From NCBI GenBank assembly GCA_017399145.1, contig JAFQEG010000015.1, positions 17,040 through 81,039 on the forward strand: DNA of 64,000 nt. The letters run 5' to 3'. Made by a program: the position numbers and the translations under genes. This DNA is from Clostridia bacterium (GTDB taxonomy: Bacteria > Bacillota > Clostridia > Oscillospirales > CAG-272). Each line of letters opens with the position of its first letter. The first letter of the stretch is position 1. The notes beneath the pieces are model-generated. The model did not search any database. It had not been told where the DNA came from and saw only the letters and a list, made by a program, of their open reading frames with translations. Shown here piece after piece: positions 54,923 through 62,558 of the stretch.

Positions 54923-55702
54923 TTATTTTCTGCCCTGCTTATTTAAGCTATAAATAACTCTAAGTCCCTTAAGGGTTAGGTTGGGCACGTGTCTGATTTT
55001 CATATTAAAATAGGACAAAAATGGCTCCGCAAAGCCACCTGTAACGATTACAGGAGTTGTTTTAGGTAGGTCAAGCTCCTTTTTAAAGGTATCTATAAAG
55101 CCCTCACAGGAAAGCACCGAGCCAAATATAACTCCTGCCCTCATTGAGTCAATGCTATTTTTACCAATTACAGGAAAGGAATTGTCTGCCATAATGGAAG
55201 GCAAAAGTCCTGTTTGATTAAGTGCATCAAGGCTCATTTGAATACCAGGCATAATGTAACAGCCTGCGTAGGACTTATCTCTATTTATACAAGAAACGGT
55301 AGTTGCCGTACCAAAATCAACAACGATTGCAGGTGCACCAAACTCGCTAATTGTGCCAGCAGAGTTAGCAACAAGGTCTGCCCCTAGCTGAGTTGGGTCG
55401 TCAAGCTTAATTAAAAAGCCTGTCTTAGTACCGGGCCCCACGAGTAGAGGCTTGATTTTTGTAACCTTTTGTACCGCATACTCTACCTTACCCGTAATAT
55501 GTGGAGATACAGACCCTACGACAGCACCCTCAAAGATGTCTACCCCGTAGCCCTGTGCTTCAATTAACGATTTTAGAGTAAATGCTAATTCATCGCCTGA
55601 CCTTGACTGGTCACAGCCCATATAAAAGAAGCTTTTTAACTCCTCTCCCTCAAACATACCTACGTGTATATTTGTATTTCCAATATCTATCGCAAGTAGC
55701 AT
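54923..55702 (-). CDS. coaX: Type III pantothenate kinase
   Basis: The ATG at 55702, with AAGGAGACTAGT, is preferred to 55729. The protein is 259 residues, an ASKHA-fold kinase: LLAIDIGNTNIHVGMF, PHITGKVEYAV, GADLVANSAG, AIVVDFGTATTVSCI and PGIQMSLDAL are all CoaX motifs. First step of CoA synthesis. CoaX type has weak feedback control and is common in Clostridia. The gene lies opposite a MATE exporter and shares a 14-base repeat with its promoter. Confidence 0.93.
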   Translation of the reverse strand: MLLAIDIGNTNIHVGMFEGEELKSFFYMGCDQSRSGDELAFTLKSLIEAQGYGVDIFEGAVVGSVSPHITGKVEYAVQKVTKIKPLLVGPGTKTGFLIKLDDPTQLGADLVANSAGTISEFGAPAIVVDFGTATTVSCINRDKSYAGCYIMPGIQMSLDALNQTGLLPSIMADNSFPVIGKNSIDSMRAGVIFGSVLSCEGFIDTFKKELDLPKTTPVIVTGGFAEPFLSYFNMKIRHVPNLTLKGLRVIYSLNKQGRK

Positions 55703-55712
55703 ACTAGTCTCC

Positions 55713-55805
55713 TTAACGTATATTTTCACGTGTATTTTAGCACAAAAATATATTTATGTCAAGAAGCTAAACATACTTGACATTTAACGTATATTTTTAT
55801 ATAAT
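55713..55805. promoter_or_regulatory. Divergent coaX/MATE promoters with shared 14-base direct repeats
   Basis: Plus strand: TTGACA (55777-55782), 17-base spacer, TATAAT (55800-55805), perfect consensus, for the MATE gene. Minus strand: TTGACA (55762-55757), 17-base spacer, TAAAAT (55739-55734), for coaX. TTAACGTATATTTT occurs exactly at 55713-55726 (start of coaX transcript) and at 55784-55797 (MATE spacer). This is a plausible operator pair for one regulator. Confidence 0.7.
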
Positions 55806-55836
55806 ACTTATTGTATCATTTTAGGGAGATTGTTAA

Positions 55837-57165
55837 ATGCAAATTCAGCTTTCAGATAAATTTACTTATGGTAAGCTTTTAAGGTTTACTGTGCCATCTA
55901 TTATAATGATGGTATTTACCTCAATTTACGGTGTAGTTGACGGCTTTTTCGTTTCTAACTTTGTTGGCGAGGAAGCATTTACTGCCGTAAACTTTATTAT
56001 GCCCTACCTAATGATTTTAGGCGGTATAGGCTTTATGTTTGGTACAGGTGGTTGTGCCCTAATTGCTAAAACTCTAGGCGAGGGAAATTCTAAAAAGGCT
56101 AATAGTCTTTTTTCACTACTTGTGTACTTGCCCTTCGTCTTGGGTGCTATTATTGCCATTTTAGGTATTTTCTTGGTAGGTCCTGTCGCTTCCCTCTTAG
56201 GCGCTGAGGGGCTTTTGCTAGAAAACTCTATTTTATATGGTAGAGTTTTCCTTATAGGCTTACCCTTTTATATGCTACAAATTGAGTTTCAAAGCTTTTT
56301 CGTAACTGCCGAAAAGCCTAAGCTTGGACTTTTAATCACAGTTATTTCCGGAGTTACAAATATGGTGCTTGATGCACTATTTGTTGGACTTTTACCTTGG
56401 GGCCTTGTTGGTGCTGCCTGTGCTACGGTTGTTAGCCAAATAGTTGGTGGCGTTATTCCTGTTATTTATTTTGCAAGAAAAAACACAAGCCTTCTAAGGC
56501 TTGGCAAGGCAGAATTTGACAAGACTGCTCTTTTCCATACCTGTACAAACGGCTCCTCTGAGCTTATGACTAACATTTCTATGTCACTTGTTGGTATGCT
56601 TTACAACTTTCAATTGCTTAAGTACGAGGGCGAAAGTGGTGTTGCTGCATATGGTGTTTTAATGTACGTAAACTTCATTTTTATATCTATGTTTATAGGC
56701 TATGCAGTAGGCTCTGCCCCCATTATAAGCTATAACTACGGTGCTCGCCGAAGAGATGAGCTTAAAAGTGTTTTGAAGAAAAGTCTTGTTATAATTAGTA
56801 TTATGTCAATTCTTATGTTTATTCTTGGCGAGGCACTAGCAACCCCTATGGCAATGCTATTTGTGGGCTATAACCCCTCATTGCTTGAGCTTACAAAAAG
56901 AGGCTTCTTTATCTGTGCCTTCTCATTCCTATTTTCAGGCATTGCCATTTTTGGCTCCTCCTTCTTTACCGCCCTTAACAACGGACCAGTATCGGCAATA
57001 ATTTCATTCTTGCGTATGGGTGCTTTTCAAATTATAGCTGTCTTAATTTTACCTCTTTGGCTTGGCACAGACGGCATTTGGCTATCGGTGGTTGCCTCAG
57101 AGGTCCTTGCAGTTTTAGTAACTATTGGATTTATGCTTGGCAAACGAAAGAAATATGGATATTAA
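55837..57165 (+). CDS. MATE family efflux transporter
   Basis: Protein of 442 residues with about twelve hydrophobic helices in two halves. MMVFTSIYGVVDGFFVSNFVG opens it (shown in part: YGVVDGFFVSNFVG), then GFMFGTGGCALIAKTLGEGN and a second-half NYGARRRDELKSVLKKS. The DGxF and GTGG features are typical of the multidrug and toxin extrusion family, in the DinF/NorM-like branch. Na+ or H+ driven exporter of cationic compounds. It has a perfect promoter and ends at a strong terminator, so it is a single-gene unit. Substrate unknown. Confidence 0.88.
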   Translation: MQIQLSDKFTYGKLLRFTVPSIIMMVFTSIYGVVDGFFVSNFVGEEAFTAVNFIMPYLMILGGIGFMFGTGGCALIAKTLGEGNSKKANSLFSLLVYLPFVLGAIIAILGIFLVGPVASLLGAEGLLLENSILYGRVFLIGLPFYMLQIEFQSFFVTAEKPKLGLLITVISGVTNMVLDALFVGLLPWGLVGAACATVVSQIVGGVIPVIYFARKNTSLLRLGKAEFDKTALFHTCTNGSSELMTNISMSLVGMLYNFQLLKYEGESGVAAYGVLMYVNFIFISMFIGYAVGSAPIISYNYGARRRDELKSVLKKSLVIISIMSILMFILGEALATPMAMLFVGYNPSLLELTKRGFFICAFSFLFSGIAIFGSSFFTALNNGPVSAIISFLRMGAFQIIAVLILPLWLGTDGIWLSVVASEVLAVLVTIGFMLGKRKKYGY

Positions 57166-57200
57166 AAAAAGCTTTTCGCGTCTCTGCGAAAAGCTTTTTG
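57166..57200. terminator. Bidirectional terminator after the MATE gene
   Basis: AAAAAGCTTTTCGC and GCGAAAAGCTTTTT around GTCTCT. It also lies just after the LRR protein gene on the other strand. Confidence 0.88.
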
Positions 57201-57204
57201 TTTA

Positions 57205-59118
57205 TTAACCGTTTGCAACTATTTTATTGTAGCTAATAGTTGTTGCAGTTTGAGATTCTGTACCGTTATTAAGGTAAACTACCCTTCCGTTTTCAATTAC
57301 GTATGCGCAAATATAAATTTCAAATGATTTATATTCTTCTGTTTTAAGTCCTGTTACCTTCATTTCAAAAACGTCAAATTCCTTATCATCAAAGCCAACG
57401 CTTATAGCGCCGTTTATAACGTTCAAGCTTTCATCAAATAGGCTTATAACCTCACCAAGCTTATTAACGCTACCTGCAACAAGTCCGTATTTAACGTCGT
57501 TTCCAGTATTATCCTTGTAATCAGCTAATGCTTTTTTGTTAACAGTAAAGCCTTGAAGCATTGAGTCGGGTCCGTAGGAATAGCCAAGGCTTGTGAACAA
57601 GGGTGCTGTTTCCTCAGGATTGGAGCAATATGCACATCCCTCGTTTTCACAGGTTGTTGCCTTAATTCCAACGCTTAAGTATCCGTTATCATATTTGATT
57701 GTGGTTTTGAGAGTGTGCTCAATGCCCTTTTCAAATATAGCATCACAACACCAGCATACTGTTGACGGAGTGCAATCGTCATCCAAAATAGTTTCTAACT
57801 GTGGGTAGCCAAAAGCAAAGCTTGATTGAACGTATTCAACAATTTCAACGCTTTCCTCAACGCCCTCACTGGCAGGCGTATACTTTAGGTTATATGCTTT
57901 GATGGAGTGAGCGCCATCATTTACGCATACATTAAAGTAGCCCTTTGTGTTTTTAGCATAACGAGTATATGTATTTACTCTTTCAGTTGTGGAATCAACA
58001 GAGTCGATATAGTATCTAAATGCATCCTCTGATTCGAAGAAATAGTCAACTACGTCTGCACCGTATCCGTTTTGATTTTCAAGTCCGTCGACACCGTCAT
58101 ATGCACCTACATAGCCCTTGAAAATTATATTGTAGTGAGGTTGTGGTGAGCCCCAATACCAAGCATTTGCAGTCCACACGCTTGATGGCAAGGTAATGGC
58201 AGTATCTCTTGTTTCTCCGCCAACAATTACGAAATCGCAATACTTTACAGGCTGTGCTGTTCCTTGGCCACGTAGCAAATATGGGTTAAGTGCGTTAAGT
58301 TGATCTGCTCTTATAACTATTACCTTTGCTAATACAGAATTGTTGAATGCGTTTGTCGCAACGCTTGTTGCTCCTGTTATATCAAAAACATCAAGGAAAA
58401 GCTGATTGTTAAACTTGTGTCCGGTTTGGAACGCATGTTGATTGTATGCCAAACAGCTTGATTCGTATACAGTGATATTTTCAAAAGGAAATTCAATAGT
58501 GTAGCCCGTTTCAAAATCCATATGGAAAAAGCACTCTCTTGACAAGGTAGTAATGCTTTTAGTTTTCCAAATAAAATCTCTTATGTTACCCTTTGCCTCT
58601 CCAGTAACTGAGTCAATGGAGTCGTCAGCGGTAAAGCCTGCGTTACAGAAGCAGGAGCTACCGATTGTTTGTACTCCACTACCAACATACACATATTTCA
58701 ATGCACGGAAATTGCAAAATGCATTTTCAGGTATTGAGGTAACTGTATCAGGTATTGCAACAGTTACGAGTGTATAGTTACTTGAATATGGGTTTCCAAG
58801 AGCAAATATGTTCGTTACCGTATATGTATTACCACCGTATATTACAGTTGAAGGAACACAGAACTCTCTACCAAGTGTTTCATCTGCTACATTTGCCCAT
58901 TTCGTAATTTTTGCTGTACCATTTTCGGTGTCAAGCACATAGGTAAAGCCTTTTGAAGGGTCAGGTAGTTCCTTATCAAGCCCCTCAATTATACACTCGC
59001 CAAGTGTTATTTCTGTTGTGCCGTCGTCAACAACTGTTATTGTTTCAGCTGATACAACAAAGCAAAGCATAACCATTGTAAGTAGGGTTAATGCTAAAAC
59101 AATTAATGTTTTTTTCAT
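57205..59118 (-). CDS. Secreted leucine-rich-repeat (BspA-like) surface protein
   Basis: Protein of 637 residues. A signal peptide is visible: KK, a long hydrophobic stretch (LIVLALTLLTMVMLCFVV), and a likely cut after VSA at about residue 24. From residue 85 are BspA-type repeats with IPDTVTSIPENAF and VGSGVQTIGSSCF. Irregular beta-rich stretches follow, and a Cys-rich patch (CTPSTVCWCCDAIF, TCENEGCAYCSN) at about 450-500. No LPXTG or transmembrane anchor is seen at the C-terminus. It probably mediates adhesion or host contact. Own promoter at 59154-59182. Expressed as a single gene. Confidence 0.8.
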   Translation of the reverse strand: MKKTLIVLALTLLTMVMLCFVVSAETITVVDDGTTEITLGECIIEGLDKELPDPSKGFTYVLDTENGTAKITKWANVADETLGREFCVPSTVIYGGNTYTVTNIFALGNPYSSNYTLVTVAIPDTVTSIPENAFCNFRALKYVYVGSGVQTIGSSCFCNAGFTADDSIDSVTGEAKGNIRDFIWKTKSITTLSRECFFHMDFETGYTIEFPFENITVYESSCLAYNQHAFQTGHKFNNQLFLDVFDITGATSVATNAFNNSVLAKVIVIRADQLNALNPYLLRGQGTAQPVKYCDFVIVGGETRDTAITLPSSVWTANAWYWGSPQPHYNIIFKGYVGAYDGVDGLENQNGYGADVVDYFFESEDAFRYYIDSVDSTTERVNTYTRYAKNTKGYFNVCVNDGAHSIKAYNLKYTPASEGVEESVEIVEYVQSSFAFGYPQLETILDDDCTPSTVCWCCDAIFEKGIEHTLKTTIKYDNGYLSVGIKATTCENEGCAYCSNPEETAPLFTSLGYSYGPDSMLQGFTVNKKALADYKDNTGNDVKYGLVAGSVNKLGEVISLFDESLNVINGAISVGFDDKEFDVFEMKVTGLKTEEYKSFEIYICAYVIENGRVVYLNNGTESQTATTISYNKIVANG

Positions 59119-59153
59119 CGTAATTCTCCTTAAGTATATAATATTATATCATA

Positions 59154-59182
59154 ATATTAACACAGGTGTGGAAAACTGTCAA
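59154..59182 (-). promoter_or_regulatory. Promoter of the LRR protein gene
   Basis: Minus strand: TTGACA (59182-59177), 17-base spacer, TAATAT (59159-59154). Confidence 0.65.
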
Positions 59183-59340
59183 GTTATACAAAAAAAAAAA
59201 AAACAGGTTGTTTTTGTTAATTTTGCACAAAAAAATTAATTATTTTTAATAATTTGAGTGCTTTAACAGACTTTTACTCTCGCTTTTTCAAATCATTTTA
59301 TATTCAATTTATACAATTGTTAATTTTTTGTGAATAAATA

Positions 59341-59367
59341 AAAAAACGGCAAAAATATGCCGTTTTA
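59341..59367. terminator. Terminator after the TraX-like gene
   Basis: ACGGCA, loop AAAATA, TGCCGT; seven T on the minus strand. Confidence 0.8.
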
Positions 59368-60075
59368 TATTAACATTGATATTAAAAGAATCACCACTAC
59401 GTGGATTGGGTAATAAAGATAAAATAGATATTTTAGGTTTAGCTTTCCTCTTTTTTCATTGTATAATGCAAGTGGAATTAGGGCAAAAAAGCAAAACCAT
59501 TGAATATCACCCTTTGTCATTAAGCAAACAGGAATTAGTGCAATCGTGCACAAAAATAGCCTTGTTGCCTTATTGCCACCGAAATATACGATAAGTGGCA
59601 ATACTGCACCGAAAAAGCCGTAATCGAAATCAAGCACTACTATCCCCTCTAAAAGGCTAGGTAGCCAAAGCATAACAAAGGCGACAGCTATAAGTATTGA
59701 GATAGCAAGAATAATAGACGGCGCATTTTTTCTTTTAACTGCCCTATCAAAGGCAAAAATGAGCACTTGAGAAATTGCAAAGGTAACAAATATATTCATC
59801 ATAAGATTACCAAGTGCTATGGACATTACAATCTGACACACAAGGGCAAAGACAACCATTGTAATAACGTGATTTTTCTTGCTTCTTGTGTATCGACACC
59901 CCTCGGCAATGAGATAAGCAAAGATTGGAAAGGCTAGCCTGCCTACTATTCTCCACCATAAAACGCTTGGGTAAATGAAATAGCCTATATGGTCAATAGT
60001 CATAGCTATTAACGCAATTATTTTAAGCATATTGCTTGACAAAATTCCCTTGTCAATAAAGCTTTTTTCTTCCAT
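59365..60075 (-). CDS. TraX-like membrane protein
   Basis: The ATG at 60075 (GGTGGTGAG upstream) is preferred to a start 17 codons earlier. The protein is 236 residues with about eight hydrophobic helices. IIALIAMTIDHIGYFIYPS and WRIVGRLAFPIFAYLIAEGCRYTRS are signature regions of the TraX family, whose E. coli member acetylates F pilin. In Firmicutes the function is uncertain and acyl transfer at the membrane is likely. The gene stands alone just before tRNA-Pro on the opposite strand. No conjugation genes are near, so the TraX name indicates family only. Confidence 0.8.
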   Translation of the reverse strand: MEEKSFIDKGILSSNMLKIIALIAMTIDHIGYFIYPSVLWWRIVGRLAFPIFAYLIAEGCRYTRSKKNHVITMVVFALVCQIVMSIALGNLMMNIFVTFAISQVLIFAFDRAVKRKNAPSIILAISILIAVAFVMLWLPSLLEGIVVLDFDYGFFGAVLPLIVYFGGNKATRLFLCTIALIPVCLMTKGDIQWFCFFALIPLALYNEKRGKLNLKYLFYLYYPIHVVVILLISMLI

Positions 60076-60197
60076 TATCTCACCACCCTTTCGCTTCATT
60101 CTAGCATACATCAAGGTTTTTTGCAATAGAAACCTTGTAAGCCAAATATCACACTTTTAGCCTTTTAAAATTTTTTTAAATAAAATTAAGAAAAGAC

Positions 60198-60226
60198 TTG
60201 ACAAAACAATAACCCTTTGCTATAAT
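60198..60226 (+). promoter_or_regulatory. Consensus promoter of tRNA-Pro
   Basis: TTGACA (60198-60203), 17-base spacer, TATAAT (60221-60226), both perfect; 29 bases before the mature tRNA 5' end. Confidence 0.88.
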
Positions 60227-60255
60227 AATATGGCAATCAAGCAAAAATACCATTT

Positions 60256-60331
60256 CGAGATGTAGCGCAGTTGGTAGCGCGCATGGTTTGGGACCATGAT
60301 GCCGTAGGTTCGAATCCTATCATCTCGACCA
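60256..60331 (+). tRNA. tRNA-Pro (anticodon TGG)
   Basis: Acceptor CGAGATG pairs with CATCTCG. The anticodon stem CATGG/CCATG closes a TTTGGGA loop with anticodon TGG (reads CCA/proline). The T-arm has GTTCGAATC, and CCA is encoded. 76 bases. An intrinsic terminator follows directly. Confidence 0.95.
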
Positions 60332-60334
60332 TAA

Positions 60335-60374
60335 AAATCCTAAATTGAACTTTATGTTCGGTTTAGGATTTTTT
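60335..60374 (+). terminator. Terminator of tRNA-Pro
   Basis: AATCCTAAATTGAAC pairs with GTTCGGTTTAGGATT, followed by TTTT. Confidence 0.88.
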
Positions 60375-60445
60375 GTTTGTGATGACTGTTCGCATCTACC
60401 TTCAATTTTTAATTGAATTAGGTTCGCCTAGCGATAAGTGACACT

Positions 60446-60772
60446 CCAAGAGTACGAGCCTCAAGCGAAGTGCGATTGGCTAAGTGGAACTTATGCACGG
60501 GAGCGTAGCGAGTCGCAGTGAAGTCGATGCAAGCTCGCTTGTAATCGACGCACGAAGTGTTACGAGCAACTTGTTGCGATGCTTCCTATCATCTCGACCA
60601 TAAAAACGGTGTACCCTTTCGGGTATGCCGTTTTTATTTTTGAAATAATGGAAGGATGAGAACCGAGGTTCGATAATGAGTTTCCAAGAACACGAGCCTC
60701 AGGCGAAGTGCGATTGGCTAAAACGAATTATGGGGGGAGCGACAGCGAGTCCCAATCCTATCATCTCGACCA
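60446..60772. repeat. Duplicated tRNA-Pro 3' ends with 38-base direct repeats
   Basis: Copies of the tRNA 3' end recur: TCCTATCATCTCGACCA at 60584-60600, and AATCCTATCATCTCGACCA at 60754-60772 (tRNA itself 60313-60331). Each is preceded by a copy of a 38-base unit ending GCGATTGGCTAA (60446-60483 and 60684-60721, 35 of 38 identical). Each is followed by its own terminator. The stretch 60375-61152 has no convincing gene. The pattern resembles scars of integration into the tRNA 3' end. Confidence 0.75.
60603..60636 (+). terminator. Terminator after the second tRNA-Pro tail
   Basis: AAAACGGTGTACCC, loop TTTC, GGGTATGCCGTTTTT. Confidence 0.85.
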
Positions 60773-60774
60773 CC

Positions 60775-60865
60775 TATGACTAAAACGAACAGCCGTTATT
60801 ATGGACCCGTTTTAGTCATATTTGTTTATATCAAGGGATTACACATTATTGAGTAATCCCTTTTT
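60775..60865 (+). terminator. Two terminators after the third tRNA-Pro tail
   Basis: First: TATGACTAAAACG (60775-60787) with CGTTTTAGTCATA (60808-60820), then TTTG. Second: AAGGGATTAC (60833-60842) with GTAATCCCTT (from 60853), then TTTT. Confidence 0.75.
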
Positions 60866-61152
60866 ATTTGTTTTTACTGATATATAACCGATTGGTTTAT
60901 GAAAAGCGCACAAGCCCTATCCTTATTCCTTTATCGTTCTATATACCTTTGAAATGCCTCATAATTTGCAAGTTCTCCTGCTTTGTGATAAACTGCATAC
61001 TCTATGACATCAAAATAGCATACATATTCTTGCATTACCATATATTTGTCAACATATTTCTAAAAAGTTCTAAAATTTTGTATATGTCCATTCTTGATTT
61101 TATTTTCATTATATGATAGACTAATTTTAGAAAACACTTCAAGGAGAATTTT

Positions 61153-62013
61153 ATGAAAATCCCATATATTTCATCTGAATGGAAGGAATTACTTAAGCCA
61201 CACGAAAGTGGTAATTACATAAATGACCACACTATTTTCAAGGCGCACGACGGGAATTGGCATCTTTTTGGGATTTCAAGCTTCCTTGGTGGTGCAACTA
61301 ATGAGCGTTGGTTTGCACACGGTGTTACTCCCTCGCTTGATACTCCTATGAGAGAAATGAGAAGGGAGATAGACCGAGGCACACTTGCGTGGGCACCCTG
61401 CGTTATTCGCACCGAGGAAGATTATTACTATATGTTTTATGGTCCATCGCCTACCTCTCTTTCTGTTTCCTTTGACCTTTATGAATGGTATAATCACACT
61501 ATAACGCTTAAAAACGAGCCTCTTTTCGGTGCGCATCGTGACCACTTTGTGCTAACTCTTGACGACGGTAGTTATCTTATGTATGTTGCTGGCACAAAGG
61601 ACAAGCGTAGCTGTATTTCTCTTTTCCACTCACAAAATCTTATCGAATGGGAATTTGAGGGATATGCAATGACATCGGGCGAAGACGCACCACTCAATCC
61701 TGCTTGGGGTGCTATGGAATCGCCTTATGTTATACAGATAGACGGTCTTTACTACCTATTTGTAACCTACACGGACAGCGCCAAGGAAAATTACCACAAT
61801 ACTCTTGTTTTTGTATCAAGTAATCCTCATAATTTCGGCATTTACAATGGTGGAAACGGTGGCGCTATTCCTATCACAACCTTGCACGCACATGCACCAG
61901 AGATTGTGCTTGATGATGGTCAATATTACATTACCACCTGTGGATGGCTTGACTATGACACTCCTATTTCGGGTGCTGTAGCTATTGCCAAATTAGACTT
62001 CAAGGAGCAATAA
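61153..62013 (+). CDS. GH43/GH32-like five-bladed beta-propeller glycosidase
   Basis: Protein of 286 residues with AAGGAGAATTTT before the ATG. NDHTIFKAHDGNWHLFG opens the first blade with an acid-type Asp. WAPCVIRTEEDYYYMFYG is the typical WAP blade. MESPYVIQIDGLYYLFVT holds the Glu expected as acid/base, and HAHAPEIV with YYITTCGW the last. There is no signal peptide, so probably cytoplasmic. GH32, GH43 and GH130 share this fold, so the sugar (fructoside, arabinoside, xyloside) cannot be settled. It sits between tRNA-Pro scars and an opposing GH27 gene. Confidence 0.75.
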   Translation: MKIPYISSEWKELLKPHESGNYINDHTIFKAHDGNWHLFGISSFLGGATNERWFAHGVTPSLDTPMREMRREIDRGTLAWAPCVIRTEEDYYYMFYGPSPTSLSVSFDLYEWYNHTITLKNEPLFGAHRDHFVLTLDDGSYLMYVAGTKDKRSCISLFHSQNLIEWEFEGYAMTSGEDAPLNPAWGAMESPYVIQIDGLYYLFVTYTDSAKENYHNTLVFVSSNPHNFGIYNGGNGGAIPITTLHAHAPEIVLDDGQYYITTCGWLDYDTPISGAVAIAKLDFKEQ

Positions 62014-62345
62014 AAACAAGAGGTTATTTATTATTAATGGAAGATTAGTACGAATTGAATTTTCACACTAAAAGCAAACAATTTTGCAAACGAGGAGCCC
62101 TTTAATCTTCTTGGAGTTTTTTCAATACCTCCTTGCAATATAATGCTTCCGTGCCACCCCTTGATGATCGACTGAACTTTTTAATCCCAAAATTCAAAAA
62201 ATGGAATTTTCGAGGTCGTTTTGGCATGTGATTTTACATTTTTCTCAAAATTTTCGACTCACAAAAAAGTCCCAAGCTCCTTTTGCCACAAGAATTTATG
62301 GCACTTTCACAATGGTGTTCAACTGGGTTTTGGTCACTCCGACCA
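62014..62345. other. Non-coding stretch, no convincing gene
   Basis: About 330 bases. Short frames on both strands have low-complexity translation, no ribosome site and overlap each other. Near 62333 the string TCACTCCGACCA looks like the 3' end of another tRNA and is followed by a strong terminator. I see no function. Confidence 0.5.
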
Positions 62346-62379
62346 AAAAAACGACAAGCGAGGGCTTGTCGTTTTTTTA
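62346..62379. terminator. Strong bidirectional terminator
   Basis: AAAAACGACAAGC, loop GAGG, GCTTGTCGTTTTT. Confidence 0.85.
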
Positions 62380-62438
62380 TCCATTGCGAAGCCGATGGTA
62401 TATCATCACACTTTGGTGTGATTGACAAAGCGAAGTCA

Positions 62439-62507
62439 TCCTATCATTTCGACCACCTATGACTAAGTTGAACTCACGGGATCATGATGATGACTTAGTC
62501 ATTTTTG
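62439..62507 (+). repeat. Fourth tRNA-Pro tail with terminator
   Basis: TCCTATCATTTCGACCA at 62439-62455 differs from the tRNA 3' end by one base. CACCTATGACTAA then matches the tail of the copy at 60772. A terminator follows: ATGACTAAGT (from 62459) with ACTTAGTCAT (62493-62502) and TTTTT. Confidence 0.7.
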
Positions 62508-62517
62508 TTTGTCAACA

Positions 62518-62553
62518 AAAAAAAGGATAGAGTTTCTTGCTCTATCCTTTTTG
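62518..62553. terminator. Terminator of the GH27 gene
   Basis: AAAAGGATAGAG and CTCTATCCTTTT around TTTCTTG. On the minus strand it is followed by about nine T. Confidence 0.85.
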
Positions 62554-62558
62554 ATTAA

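Noticed and set aside
59365-60075. Conjugation locus because of the TraX-like gene
   Set aside because: No other transfer genes are nearby; TraX-family proteins are common chromosomal genes in Clostridia.
60868-61116. Hydrophobic 82-codon frame between tRNA-Pro scars and the GH43-like gene
   Set aside because: No ribosome binding site, very AT-rich, and it runs over terminator and promoter-like sequence; more likely chance.
62201-62428. Three overlapping short frames in the non-coding stretch
   Set aside because: All compete for the same bases on both strands, lack start signals and cross a strong terminator.
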